From the NCBI RefSeq assembly GCF_018141105.1, contig NZ_CP054839.1, forward strand, positions 2,294,001 through 2,358,000: a stretch of 64,000 nt of DNA, given 5' to 3'. Source of the stretch: Saccharopolyspora erythraea (GTDB taxonomy: Bacteria > Actinomycetota > Actinomycetes > Mycobacteriales > Pseudonocardiaceae). The position numbers and the translations under genes were made by a program. Shown here piece by piece: positions 45,651 to 54,305 of this stretch. The notes beneath the pieces are model-generated. The model did no database searches. It was not told the origin of the DNA and saw only the letters and a list, made by a program, of their open reading frames with translations. Each line of letters begins with the position of its first letter. The first letter of the stretch is position 1.

Positions 45651-47015
45651 GTGGCACCACCGACGCCCGGGGAGCAGTCCCCCGCACCTGACGAGTCTGC
45701 TGTGGACAGTGCACAGCAGACCCCTGGCGTGCGGGTCGACTGGGACGGGCTCGCCGGGCCGCTGCGTTCCCGGCTGGCCGAGCTCGCGGCCGATGCGCTG
45801 GGGGAGATGCGCGCGGCCGACGTGCCCGCCCAGCTGCGCCCGGTGGTGCGCTTCGCGCCCGCCAAGCGCGCGAAGCTCGGCCAGGGGGCGTTGATCGCCG
45901 CGCTGCGCGACTCTGCGGTCTTCCGGACCGCGGTCGTCGACTGGTGCCGGGGAGAGCGGCCCGAGGCGCTGAGCCTCACCGACGACGACCCGCTCGTCGT
46001 CGCGGCCGCCGCCGTCCTGCAGGAGGCCCCGGTCGCGGCGCACTACGTCGAGCTCGTCGCGCTGCGCACCGAGCAGGGCCAGCTCCGCGGTGAGCGGGAC
46101 TCGGCGGCGACGCGGGCGGACAAGCTCGCCGCCGAGGCCGAGCGCCTGCGGGCGGAGCTGGCGGAGGCGAAGGTGGCCGTGGAGCGCGCCTGCGGGCAGA
46201 GCAGCGCGGAGGCCGACCGGCTCCGCAAGCGCCTGCGCGAACAGGGCGTGCGGCTGAAGGAGGCCAAGGACGAGGCCGAGGCGGCGCGTACCGACCTGGA
46301 GCGGGTGCGCGAGGACGCCGACGCGGCGATCTCGGAGATCGCCGCCGAGCGCGACCGCGAGCTGGCCCGCGCCCGGGAGGAGCGGTTGCGCGCCGACCGC
46401 GCGGCGGCCGACGCCGAGACCGCGCGCCACTCGGCGCGGGAGGCGAGGCAGGGCGACGAGGTGCGGCTGGCGTTGCTGCTGGAGACGCTCGACGGCGCGC
46501 TCGGCGGACTGCGCAGGGAGCTCGGCGCGACCGGCAGCGGCCCGCGTCCGGCCGACGTCGTGCAGCGCGTGCGGTCGCACTCCGGTGCCACTGGCCAGGT
46601 GCAGGACGTGGCGGCGCTGGACCGGTTGCTGGCGCTTCCCGCGGTGCATCTGATCGTGGACGGCTACAACGTCACCAAGACCGGCTACCCCGAGCTGCCG
46701 CTGGCCGACCAGCGCGACCGCCTCGCGCACCAGCTCGCGGCGCTGGCCGCGCGCACCGGCGCGGAGGTCACGGTGGTCTTCGACGGTGCCGACGTGCTCG
46801 CGGTGCCCGCGGCCGGGCCGCGCGGGGTGCGGGTGCTGTTCAGCGAACCCGGTGTGCAGGCCGACGATGTGATCCGCGATCTCGTCGCCGCCGAGCCGCA
46901 GGGCAGGCAGCTCGTCGTGGCGACGTCGGACCGCGCGGTGGTCGAGTCGGTGCGCCGTCGCGGTGCTTACGCGGTGCCGTCGGCGATCCTGCTGTCCCGG
47001 CTCCACCGCGTCTGA
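45651..47015 (+). CDS. Coiled-coil protein with a C-terminal NYN (YacP-like) RNase domain
   Basis: A 454-residue protein. Residues 20-120 are helical with VDWDGLAGPLRSRLAE. Residues 125-270 form a long coiled coil, rich in Ala, Glu and Arg. The NYN domain starts near 330: HLIVDGYNVTKTGYPELP with D337, VTVVFDGADV and VATSDRAVVESVRRRGAYAV. Acidic positions match PIN-like metal-dependent RNases such as YacP/Rae1. The coiled coil suggests a scaffold or oligomer. Probably a cytosolic RNase acting on translated or structured RNA; target unknown. Confidence 0.87.
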   Translation: MAPPTPGEQSPAPDESAVDSAQQTPGVRVDWDGLAGPLRSRLAELAADALGEMRAADVPAQLRPVVRFAPAKRAKLGQGALIAALRDSAVFRTAVVDWCRGERPEALSLTDDDPLVVAAAAVLQEAPVAAHYVELVALRTEQGQLRGERDSAATRADKLAAEAERLRAELAEAKVAVERACGQSSAEADRLRKRLREQGVRLKEAKDEAEAARTDLERVREDADAAISEIAAERDRELARAREERLRADRAAADAETARHSAREARQGDEVRLALLLETLDGALGGLRRELGATGSGPRPADVVQRVRSHSGATGQVQDVAALDRLLALPAVHLIVDGYNVTKTGYPELPLADQRDRLAHQLAALAARTGAEVTVVFDGADVLAVPAAGPRGVRVLFSEPGVQADDVIRDLVAAEPQGRQLVVATSDRAVVESVRRRGAYAVPSAILLSRLHRV

Positions 47016-47420
47016 CCACCGTCGGGTTCCGGCGCCTGCGCTGGGAGTCCGGACGCGGAGCCGGAGTTTCCGCCGCCGCCAAGGGGATTTCGCCGAACAG
47101 ACCCTCCGGCGCGGGGTCCGGGCAGGCGGGAGGGGACGGGCGCGCGGTTCGGCGCCGGATCGCTACCGCTGGGCGAGTGGCCGATCTCATAGGCCGGTGA
47201 CAGCACGGGTAGCCGGTTCCCGCAAGCGTTGGCAGCGCAATCACAAGGCCAGGTAGAAGCCCTGCTGGTAGCGCTACCGTGAGCACACGAATCTCCTCCG
47301 TTAGATACCTTGCGCTCTGGTTCACATATTTATGGCCCCACTTCTGGACGCCGCGGCTCACCTTTCGTAACCTAACCGGGACTTCGCGGCGATCAGCTTC
47401 CCAAACCGGGCGGCTCCGCG
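47016..47420. other. Non-coding leader upstream of the NlpC/P60 gene
   Basis: About 400 bases without a gene. The stretch 47280-47370 is markedly less GC-rich than its surroundings (TCACATATTTATGG near 47322) and probably holds the promoter of the riboswitch transcript. I see no RNA gene or ORF with coding character. Confidence 0.5.
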
Positions 47421-47565
47421 AGTCGCCGCCGAATCGGCTTTGTCGGGGAGCCGAGCCGGGGAACCAACCCGTGGGGTGAATCCGGTCCGGGTGTGCGGAG
47501 CATGCCCGCTGGTAGGGCAGCTTCGAGCCCGAACCCGTCAGCTCACCCGGCAGGCGGTCGGAGCA
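47421..47565 (+). ncRNA. ydaO/yuaA-type c-di-AMP riboswitch
   Basis: The segment has the elements of the c-di-AMP aptamer: GTCGGGGAGCCG, AACCAACCCGTGGGGTGAA, then GGTAGGGCAG and CGAACCCGTCAGCTCACC before CAGGCGG. The aptamer class is common upstream of NlpC/P60 and resuscitation-factor genes in actinobacteria, where c-di-AMP turns expression off. It ends about 20 bases before the start of the hydrolase gene. Boundaries are approximate. Confidence 0.85.
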
Positions 47566-47585
47566 GACGAAGGAGCATGCGCGAC

Positions 47586-48632
47586 GTGGCGTCGCACCGA
47601 CTGAAGCGCTCATTGCGCGGAGCACTCACCGCTACCGCGGTCGCGGCCGCCGTTGGCATGTCGACCGCGCCGGCGATGGCGGACCCCCCGCTTCCCGACA
47701 ACGCCTCGGACGCCGCAAAGCAGGTTCGTGAGCTCACGCACCAGGCAGAGCGGCTGACCGAGGAGAAGAAGAAGGCAGAAGAGGACCACGACGCCAAGAA
47801 GGCCGAGCTCGGTCGCGCCAACGCCGAGGCGGCCCAGGCCGAGCAGGTCGCGAACCAGGCGCGGGCGGAGGAAGAACGCTTCCGCGGCCAGGTCGACCGG
47901 CTCACCAACGCCTCCTACCAGGGCGCGCGGCTGAACAAGCTCTCCGCGCTGCTGGTCAGCGAGTCCCCGGACGACTTCCTGGACCGCGCGTCGGCGCTGG
48001 ACGTGCTGGCCAAGGACAACAACGACGCGGTGAAGCGGCTTTCCGCCGCCGTCGACCAGGCCGAGGCCGCGGAGTCGCGGGCGCACGACGCCCGCAACCG
48101 CGCCGTGCAGGCCGAGACCGACGCCGGCCGTCTCGCGGGCGACCTCGCCCGCAAGGAGACGGAGATGCGGGCCGCGATCGACAAGGCCGAGCAGCGCTAC
48201 AACCAGCTCAGCGGCGAGGACCAGGACTCGCTCAAGGGCGACGGCGAGACCAGCTACAACGGTCCGATCGACGGTGCGGGCGCGGCAGCGTCCGCGGTGC
48301 GCGCGGCGCTGAGCAAGACCGGTTCGCCCTACGTCTACGGCGCCAAGGGTCCGAGCAACTTCGACTGCTCCGGCCTGATGCAGTGGGCGTACAAGCAGGC
48401 CGGCGTCAGCATCGGCGGCAGCACCGGCACCCAGAAGACCGAGGGCCGTTCCGTCTCGGCAGGCGACCTCAGGGCCGGTGACCTGATCTTCTACTACGAC
48501 AGCCAGAGCCACGTGTCGATGTACATCGGCAACGGCAAGGCGGTGCACGCGCCCACCACGGGCGACGTGGTGAAGGTCGCCGACTACAAGAGCATCGGTG
48601 ACGTCAACGGGATTCGCCGAGTCGTCGGCTGA
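47586..48632 (+). CDS. Secreted NlpC/P60 peptidoglycan endopeptidase (RipA-like)
   Basis: A secreted wall hydrolase of 348 residues. A signal peptide (1-33, ending PAMA), a long coiled coil (45-215) and an NlpC/P60 domain (235-348) are visible. Catalytic residues are C261 (FDCSGLMQW), H309 (SHVSMYIG) and H321 (VHAP). It cleaves the D-Glu-diaminopimelate bond in family members. GTG at 47586 has AAGGAG ten bases upstream; an ATG at 47577 is too near that site. Controlled by the preceding riboswitch, inferred from its position. Confidence 0.94.
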   Translation: MASHRLKRSLRGALTATAVAAAVGMSTAPAMADPPLPDNASDAAKQVRELTHQAERLTEEKKKAEEDHDAKKAELGRANAEAAQAEQVANQARAEEERFRGQVDRLTNASYQGARLNKLSALLVSESPDDFLDRASALDVLAKDNNDAVKRLSAAVDQAEAAESRAHDARNRAVQAETDAGRLAGDLARKETEMRAAIDKAEQRYNQLSGEDQDSLKGDGETSYNGPIDGAGAAASAVRAALSKTGSPYVYGAKGPSNFDCSGLMQWAYKQAGVSIGGSTGTQKTEGRSVSAGDLRAGDLIFYYDSQSHVSMYIGNGKAVHAPTTGDVVKVADYKSIGDVNGIRRVVG

Positions 48633-48651
48633 CGACCGCAGTTCCATCGGG

Positions 48652-48680
48652 AGGGACCGGCATCGTGCCGGTCCCTTTCG
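48652..48680 (+). terminator. Terminator of the NlpC/P60 gene
   Basis: AGGGACCGGCA (48652-48662) pairs perfectly with TGCCGGTCCCT (48666-48676) around TCG, followed by TT. Confidence 0.85.
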
Positions 48681-48747
48681 TGTGACACGGGGTTCCGCGG
48701 CCTGCGATACCGGGTGATCGCGGCGGGCTCCGGTCCCCGCCCCGGCC

Positions 48748-48753
48748 TACGAT
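48748..48753 (+). promoter_or_regulatory. Leaderless-type -10 box for the metallopeptidase
   Basis: TACGAT lies seven bases before the GTG at 48761, with no Shine-Dalgarno sequence. Confidence 0.5.
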
Positions 48754-48760
48754 CCGCGCT

Positions 48761-50077
48761 GTGCCAGGCCACGGGACGTTGCGCGGGTGGGTGGCCGCGG
48801 CCGCCGCCGCCGCGGTCGTCGCCGGCCTGTCGGTGATCTCGCTGCCCGGTGACGGCAGTCCGCCGCGCCCCGGGCCGGAACGCCTGGCCGGACGGCAGCC
48901 GCGGGCTCCCGTGGACCCCCGGACCGCCGCGGTCCGCGCGCTGCTGGAGCGGCGCGCCGCCGCGCTGCGGGCGCGTGACGAGCTCTCGTTCCTGTCCTCA
49001 GTGGACCCCAAGGCGCCGACCGACTTCCACGACCGGCAGCGGGCGCTGTTCCACAACCTCGCCGAGGTGCCGCTGTCCCGTTGGGCCTACCACGTCGACG
49101 CCGCCGACGTGCTGCCGTCGGCTCCCGTGCCGCCGGTGCCCGGTGACGAGGTCTGGGCACCCCGGGTGAGCCTGGAGTACGCGCTGCAAGCCGTCGACAC
49201 CGTGCCGACCCGCCGCACGATGGGCTACCTGTTCGTCCGCCGCGGCGACTCCTGGTACCTGACCTCCGACGACGCGCTGGAAACCCGGGGACGTCCGACC
49301 TGGCGCGGTCCCTGGGACTTCGCGTCGTGCCGCACCACGACCACCGCGGGGGGACTGGTCGTCGGCCACGACGACAACCGCGAACTGGTCGAGCGGGTGG
49401 CGGGCATGCTCGACGAGTCGGCCGACCGGGTCAGCCGGGTCTGGGGCACCGACTGGCCGCGGCGGGTCGCGGTGCTGCTGCCCAGCACCAGCGACGAGCT
49501 GCGGGCGCTGGTCGGCCCTGAGTTCGCCGTGGACGGCATAGCGGCGGTCGCCGTGGCCGACGGCGTGGACACCGCGGCCCGGCGCGTGGAAGGGCCGCGC
49601 ATCGTGCTCAACCCGATCACCGCGGCCGGGCTCTCCGACACCGCGCTGGGCGTGGTGCTGCGGCACGAGATCACCCACGTCGCCGCCCGCGCCGACACCG
49701 TCGACGGCGCCCCGATGTGGATGCTCGAGGGCTTCGCCGACTACGTCGGCTACCGCGACAGCGGGATCGCGCCGGCGCAGGTGGCTCCGGAGCTGGTGCG
49801 GCAGGTCCGCGGCGAGGGGCCGCCCGCGGGGCTGCCGTCGGACCGGGACTTCCACCTGGCGGGGCGGCGGCTGGACCTGGCCTACCAGCAGGCGTGGTCG
49901 GTCGTCGGCTACCTGGCGGGCCGGGTCGGGGAGCAGCGGCTGGTGCTGCTCTATCGGCGCGTCGCGGGCTCCAGCTCACCGGAGGCGGTGGACCTCGCGC
50001 TGCGCGAGGTGGCGGGGATGAGCACCGGGCAGCTCCTCGACGGCTGGCGCGAGCACCTGCTCCGCACCTTCGGTTGA
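48761..50077 (+). CDS. Membrane-anchored zinc metallopeptidase, gluzincin-like
   Basis: A 438-residue protein. It has an uncleaved-looking N-terminal hydrophobic segment (about 10-27). A domain with DPRTAAVRALLERRAAALR follows, resembling NTF2-like helpers. The peptidase core has HEITH (H302, E303, H306) in VVLRHEITHVAAR and the third ligand Glu in MWMLEGFADYVGY, a pattern of gluzincins of the peptidase MA class. It ends GWREHLLRTFG. The position matches Rv2189c or a neighbour, but I cannot confirm which. Predicted to act at the outer face of the membrane; its substrate is unknown. Confidence 0.84.
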   Translation: MPGHGTLRGWVAAAAAAAVVAGLSVISLPGDGSPPRPGPERLAGRQPRAPVDPRTAAVRALLERRAAALRARDELSFLSSVDPKAPTDFHDRQRALFHNLAEVPLSRWAYHVDAADVLPSAPVPPVPGDEVWAPRVSLEYALQAVDTVPTRRTMGYLFVRRGDSWYLTSDDALETRGRPTWRGPWDFASCRTTTTAGGLVVGHDDNRELVERVAGMLDESADRVSRVWGTDWPRRVAVLLPSTSDELRALVGPEFAVDGIAAVAVADGVDTAARRVEGPRIVLNPITAAGLSDTALGVVLRHEITHVAARADTVDGAPMWMLEGFADYVGYRDSGIAPAQVAPELVRQVRGEGPPAGLPSDRDFHLAGRRLDLAYQQAWSVVGYLAGRVGEQRLVLLYRRVAGSSSPEAVDLALREVAGMSTGQLLDGWREHLLRTFG

Positions 50078-50138
50078 GCGAGGCCGCGCGGAGCGTGGTT
50101 TGCATAGCAGTGCGGGGAGCCGACCTTCAGTACCTGTC

Positions 50139-50319
50139 TTCGAACTCGCCTTGCGTGGCGGTGTCGGTGGCGGAACCTCAGGCGCCCTCTGGCTCCGGGA
50201 TCTTTTTCTGACGTATCGCTCATACGCGGCGAAAAAGCTGTCCTCGCCAGAGGACGCCTGAGAACCCGCGGCGGTGTGGGTTGCGGGGGTGGGCCAAGCG
50301 GCTGCGCCGCTTCGAAGAC
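50139..50319 (+). repeat. Interspersed palindromic element, copy R3
   Basis: Starts TCGAACTCGCCTT and ends TTCGAAGAC, between convergent genes. Outer hairpin arms 50176-50193 and 50246-50262; inner CTTTTTC (50202-50208) and GAAAAAG (50231-50237); apical loop CGCTC. Loop bases differ from R1 and R2 while the stems are kept. Confidence 0.9.
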
Positions 50320-50330
50320 CAGAAACTGAC

Positions 50331-50366
50331 TCTCAGGCGGTGCCGGTTGCGAGGGTGGGTGCCGCT
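50331..50366 (+). repeat. Partial extra unit of the R element
   Basis: TCTCAGGCGGTGCCGGTTGC followed by GAGGGTGGGTG repeats the right part of R3 (GCGGCGGTG..GGTTGCGGGGGTGGG), eleven bases after it, without the small hairpin. Confidence 0.55.
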
Positions 50367-50379
50367 CATGAAAAGACGA

Positions 50380-50413
50380 CCCGGCCGGCCCGCTCGGGTG
50401 CGGACCGGCCGGG
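50380..50413 (-). terminator. Terminator of the acyl-CoA ligase gene
   Basis: CCCGGCCGG (50380-50388) pairs with CCGGCCGGG (50405-50413), 15 bases past the minus-strand stop at 50429. Confidence 0.7.
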
Positions 50414-50428
50414 ACGGACGTGAGCGCG

Positions 50429-52237
50429 TCAGGCGTAGATCGACTCGATCGTCTGCGCGTGGTTCTCGGCGACCTTGTTGCGCTTGAGCTTCATGCTCGG
50501 GGTGAGCTCGCCGGTGGCCTCGGTGAAGTCCTCCGGCAGGATGCGGAACTGCTTGATCTGCTCGGCCCGCGAGACCGCCTTGTTGGCCTCGTCGATCGCC
50601 TTCTGCACCTCGGCGCGCAGCTCCGGGTCGTCGACCAGCTCGGCGGCGGTGGTGGTCTCCTTGCGCCCGTGGTTGGCCAGCCACGACGGCAGGAACTCCG
50701 GGTCGATGGTGACCAGCGCGCCGATGAACGGCTTCTTGTCACCGACGACCATGCACTGGCTGATCAGCGGGTGCGCCCGCAGGTGGTCCTCGAGTACCGC
50801 CGGTGCCACGTTCTTGCCGCCCGCGGTGACGATGATCTCCTTCTTGCGGCCGGTGATCCGCAGGAAGCCCTCGTCGTCCAGCGACCCGAGGTCGCCGGTG
50901 TGGAACCAGCCGTCCTCCAGCGACTCCTTGGTCGCGGTCGGGTTGTTCCAGTAGCTGCGGAACACCACGTCGCCCTTGATCAGGATCTCGCCGTCCTCGG
51001 CGATGCGGACGGTGGTGCCCGCGACCGGGCGGCCGACCGTGCCGATCTTGAAGGCGCTCTCGACGTTGACCGTCGCGGCGGCGGTGGTCTCGGTGAGCCC
51101 GTAGCCCTCCAGCACGGCGACGCCGATGCCGCGGTAGAAGTGCGCCAGCCGCTCGCCCAGCGGCGCACCGCCGGACACCGCGGCGATGCAGCGGCCGCCG
51201 AGCGCGGCGCGCAGCTTGCCGTAGACGAGCTTGTCGAAGGCGAGGTGCTTGAGCCGCAGGCCGATGCCCGCGCCGCCGTCGTCGTGGGCCTTGCTGTGGG
51301 CGACGGCGGTCTCCTCGGCGAGGTCGAAGATCCGGCCCTTGCCGTCGGCGTGCGCCTTCTGCTTGGCGGTGTTGTAGACCTTCTCGAACACGCGCGGGAC
51401 CGCCAGCACGAACGTCGGCCGGAACGAGCCGAGGTCGCTGATCAGGTCCTTGACGTCGCCGGTGTGGCCGAGCGTGGTCCGGCCGTAGATGCAGCCGATC
51501 GCCACCGCGCGGGCCAGCACGTGGGCCAGCGGCAGGAACATCAGCATCGAGTTGCCCGGCTGCATCAGCTGCGGGAACGCGTTGATCTCGGCCCGCGCCT
51601 CGGCCAGCAGGTTGCGGTGGGTCAGCTCGCAGCCCTTCGGCCGGCCGGTGGTGCCGGAGGTGTAGATCAGCGTCGCGAGCTCGTCGGCGCCGACCTCGCG
51701 GCGGCGCTGGTGGGCCTCGCGGTCGTCGATGCCCGAGCCCAGCGCGGTCAGCTCGTCCACCGCGCCTGCCGCGCCGCCGTCGGTCGGGCCGTCGATCTGC
51801 CACACGTGGCCGACGTCGGGGAGCCGGTCGACCACCGCGTCGATCTCGGCGCGGTGCGCGGCGGTCTCCACGAAGGCGGCCTTGGCCCCGGAGTCGGTGA
51901 GGATCCATTCGACCTGGTCGGCGGAGGAGGTCTCGTAGATCGGCACGGTGGCGCAGCCCGCGGCCCAGATGGCGAAGTCCAGCAGCGTCCACTCGTAGCG
52001 GGTCTTGGACATCAGCGCGACCCGGTCGCCGCGCTGCAGGCCCGCGGCGATCATGCCCTTGCTGACGGCCAGCACCTGGGCGGCGAAGTCCGCGGCGGTG
52101 ACGTCGATCCAGGTGCCGTCCACCCGGCGCCGGAAGCTCACGGTGCCACCGAAACGTTCCGCGTTGGCCCACACCATGTCGGTGAGGTTCTCGTCGTCTG
52201 CCACCTTCGCCGTGGCTGGGACGCTGAACTCTCGCAC
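50429..52237 (-). CDS. Long-chain fatty-acid-CoA ligase (FadD15-like)
   Basis: A 602-residue AMP-forming ligase that activates long-chain fatty acids to CoA esters. The P-loop-like motif is TLIYTSGTTGRPKG, followed by LPLAHVLARA, EGYGLTETTAAATVN, the linker GWFHTGDLGSLDDEG and the C-terminal lysine motif PSMKLKR. It begins VREFSVPATAK; GTG 52237 has GGAGG seven bases upstream, and an earlier codon at 52276 has none. The position corresponds to fadD15 (Rv2187) of M. tuberculosis. Acyl chain length cannot be fixed from sequence. Confidence 0.93.
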   Translation of the reverse strand: MREFSVPATAKVADDENLTDMVWANAERFGGTVSFRRRVDGTWIDVTAADFAAQVLAVSKGMIAAGLQRGDRVALMSKTRYEWTLLDFAIWAAGCATVPIYETSSADQVEWILTDSGAKAAFVETAAHRAEIDAVVDRLPDVGHVWQIDGPTDGGAAGAVDELTALGSGIDDREAHQRRREVGADELATLIYTSGTTGRPKGCELTHRNLLAEARAEINAFPQLMQPGNSMLMFLPLAHVLARAVAIGCIYGRTTLGHTGDVKDLISDLGSFRPTFVLAVPRVFEKVYNTAKQKAHADGKGRIFDLAEETAVAHSKAHDDGGAGIGLRLKHLAFDKLVYGKLRAALGGRCIAAVSGGAPLGERLAHFYRGIGVAVLEGYGLTETTAAATVNVESAFKIGTVGRPVAGTTVRIAEDGEILIKGDVVFRSYWNNPTATKESLEDGWFHTGDLGSLDDEGFLRITGRKKEIIVTAGGKNVAPAVLEDHLRAHPLISQCMVVGDKKPFIGALVTIDPEFLPSWLANHGRKETTTAAELVDDPELRAEVQKAIDEANKAVSRAEQIKQFRILPEDFTEATGELTPSMKLKRNKVAENHAQTIESIYA

Positions 52238-52535
52238 GTCGAAACCTCCGAAAACACGCCTTTGGTCGGGGCACAACCTAACGCCGATAGTTACCGAGCG
52301 GTAGTCCCGGTTTTGCTACCCCCGGCGCATGGTGGGGGTCGTTGATCCTTCCGGAAGCTTGCCATGCGCCAGCCCAGGTCGCTGGCGGTGCGTGGGCACC
52401 GTCACCGCACGGATGGGGCAGGTGAGCCCGCGCCTCCGCGCTCGGGCCGCCGCGGCTCGCATCCGCGCCGTGGCCCGCCCGCTCACCCGGCGGGACGGCG
52501 TCCGCACGCGCCGGGCGGGATGGCAGGCTGTGGGC

Positions 52536-52928
52536 ATGCCCGCGATCGACGTCTCCGACGAGGTCTTCATCGCCGCCGCGCCGGGCGCGGTCGCCGAGCG
52601 CTTCGCCGACCCGGCGCGGCACCGGCGCTACTGGCCAGACCTGGTGCTGCGCGTCGAGGAGGCCAGGGGCGTCAAGGGCGTGCGCTGGAGCATCGCGGGC
52701 CCGCTGACCGGCACGATGGAGGTGTGGCTCGAGCCGGTGCTCGACGGCACGGTGCTGCACTACTTCCTGCGCGCCGACCTGCCCGCGGGCGTCCGCAGGT
52801 CGGCTGCCACCGAGGCGAGACGCCGCCGGCTGGCGGCCCGCGCGGTCGCGTTCGCGCTCAAGGACCAGCTCGAGTCGGGTCGTGCGCCGGGCTGCCCGCC
52901 GGCGCTAGTTTCGGATCAGGTGCACTGA
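52536..52928 (+). CDS. SRPBCC-family protein, short
   Basis: A 130-residue helix-grip protein: IDVSDEVFIAAAPGAVAERFADPARH at the N-terminus in parts, then RWSIAGPLTGTMEVWLEP and VLHYFLRADLP. Such proteins bind hydrophobic ligands; the ligand is unknown. The ATG at 52536 has CAGGCT six bases upstream, a weak leaderless -10. The C-terminal tail after residue 105 (RAPGCPPALVSDQ) is unlike the family. The metallophosphoesterase follows by 25 bases. Confidence 0.8.
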   Translation: MPAIDVSDEVFIAAAPGAVAERFADPARHRRYWPDLVLRVEEARGVKGVRWSIAGPLTGTMEVWLEPVLDGTVLHYFLRADLPAGVRRSAATEARRRRLAARAVAFALKDQLESGRAPGCPPALVSDQVH

Positions 52929-52953
52929 GCAGGCGCTGCGGAATGGAGTTGGG

Positions 52954-53742
52954 TTGCGCGTCCACGTGGTCTCCGACGTCCACGGCAACGTGGAGGATCT
53001 CAAGCGCGCGGGCGACGGCGCGGATGCGTTGGTCGTGCTCGGCGACCTGATCGACTTCGTCGACTACCACGAGCACGACAAGGGCATCCTGGGCGCGGTC
53101 TTCGGGCCCGAGAAGGTCGCGCGCTTCGCCGAGCTGCGCCGCAGCCACCGTGGCAAGGAGATCTCCGCCTACGCCCGGTCGCTGTGGGAGAGCCTGTCCG
53201 ACCCGGCCAAGGTCGTCGAGGACGCCGTCCGCGACCAGTACTCCGAGCTGTTCGGCGCGATGACCGCGCCCACCTACGCCACGCCCGGCAACGTCGACGC
53301 CCCGCGGCTGTGGCCGGAGTTCGAGCGCGAGGGCATCCACGTCCTCGACGGCGGTAGCGCACTGATCGGGGGCCTGCGCTTCGGCTTCATCGGCGGCACC
53401 CTGCTGCCGGAGGGCGCCGTGCTGCGCAAGCACGCCCCGTGGGTGCCCTACCTGCGGCCGGAGCAGGAGTACGACGACGCGCTGGCCGCGCTGGAGCCGC
53501 TGGACGTGCTGTGCAGCCACCTGCCGCCCGCCGTCCCGGAGCTGCTCTACGACGTCGTGGCCAGGCGTCCCGAGCACGGGTCGGCGGCTCTGCTGCGGCG
53601 CATCCGCACCGACGCCCCGCGCTGGTCGCTGTTCGGGCACGTGCACCAGCCGCTCGCGCAACGGGTCCGCGTCGGACGCACCGAATGCGTCAACGTCGGC
53701 CATTTCAAGCGAACCGGACGACCGTACGTGCTGGAGTGGTGA
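52954..53742 (+). CDS. Metallophosphoesterase
   Basis: A 262-residue calcineurin-like phosphoesterase with the dimetal motifs VVSDVHGNVED (D8, H10), LGDLIDF, GNVDAP and, near the C-terminus, LCSHLPP and FGHVHQP. Start TTG at 52954 (RVHVVSDVHG); a GGAGTTGGG stands before it. No signal peptide. It acts on a phosphoester of unknown identity, such as a nucleotide or phosphoprotein. It lies between two SRPBCC genes. Confidence 0.88.
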   Translation: MRVHVVSDVHGNVEDLKRAGDGADALVVLGDLIDFVDYHEHDKGILGAVFGPEKVARFAELRRSHRGKEISAYARSLWESLSDPAKVVEDAVRDQYSELFGAMTAPTYATPGNVDAPRLWPEFEREGIHVLDGGSALIGGLRFGFIGGTLLPEGAVLRKHAPWVPYLRPEQEYDDALAALEPLDVLCSHLPPAVPELLYDVVARRPEHGSAALLRRIRTDAPRWSLFGHVHQPLAQRVRVGRTECVNVGHFKRTGRPYVLEW

Positions 53743-53829
53743 CCCGCGCCGCGGCGATGGCCGGACCCCGTCTCCGGACGTGTGCGCCGGTGCCGCGACG
53801 CGTCACGCGACGTGGCGCGTCGCGCCCTG

Positions 53830-53835
53830 TAACCT
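53830..53835 (+). promoter_or_regulatory. Leaderless-type -10 box for the second SRPBCC gene
   Basis: TAACCT lies seven bases before the ATG at 53843. Confidence 0.55.
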
Positions 53836-53842
53836 GCGGTGC

Positions 53843-54286
53843 ATGGTCGATCAGTCCACCCAGTCCATCGTGATCGAAGCTCCCGCCGCGGAGATCATGG
53901 CGGTGATCTCCGATTTCGCCGCGTACCCGGAATGGGCGGCGGCGGTCAAGGAAACCGAGGTGCTGTCGACCACCACGGGCGGGCGGGCCGAGAAGGTCAG
54001 GTTCGTGCTGGACGCCGGTGTGGTCAAGGACACCTACGTCAACGTCTACGACTGGGCCGAAGACGGGTTATCGGTGAGCTGGAACCTCTCCGAGGGGCAG
54101 GTGCAGAAGGCGCAGCGCGGCAGCTACCGGCTGGACCCGCAGGGCGACTCCCGCACCGAGGTGACCTACAGCCTTGCCGTGGACCTGGCGATCCCGATGA
54201 TCGGCATGTTCAAGCGCAAGGCGGAGAAGATGATCATGGACACGGCGCTCAAGGAGCTCAAGCGCCGCGTCGAGACCTCCCGCTGA
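53843..54286 (+). CDS. SRPBCC-family polyketide cyclase/lipid-binding protein
   Basis: A 147-residue helix-grip protein: QSIVIEAPAAEIMAVISDFAAYPEWAAAVKE in parts, VSWNLSEGQVQKAQRGSY and the C-terminal helix MIMDTALKELKRRVE. It corresponds to Rv2185c by place and length. It binds a lipid-like ligand in a cavity; the function is unknown. It starts a run with the ArsA-like ATPase, the Cys-motif protein and the ROK kinase, 19 bases before the ATPase gene. Confidence 0.9.
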   Translation: MVDQSTQSIVIEAPAAEIMAVISDFAAYPEWAAAVKETEVLSTTTGGRAEKVRFVLDAGVVKDTYVNVYDWAEDGLSVSWNLSEGQVQKAQRGSYRLDPQGDSRTEVTYSLAVDLAIPMIGMFKRKAEKMIMDTALKELKRRVETSR

Positions 54287-54305
54287 CGCACCGAAAGACG
54301 GCCCT

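Noticed and set aside
45363-47006. Minus-strand open frame across the NYN gene
   Set aside because: Antisense shadow: low-complexity Arg/Leu/Gly composition, while the plus strand has coiled-coil and NYN motifs.
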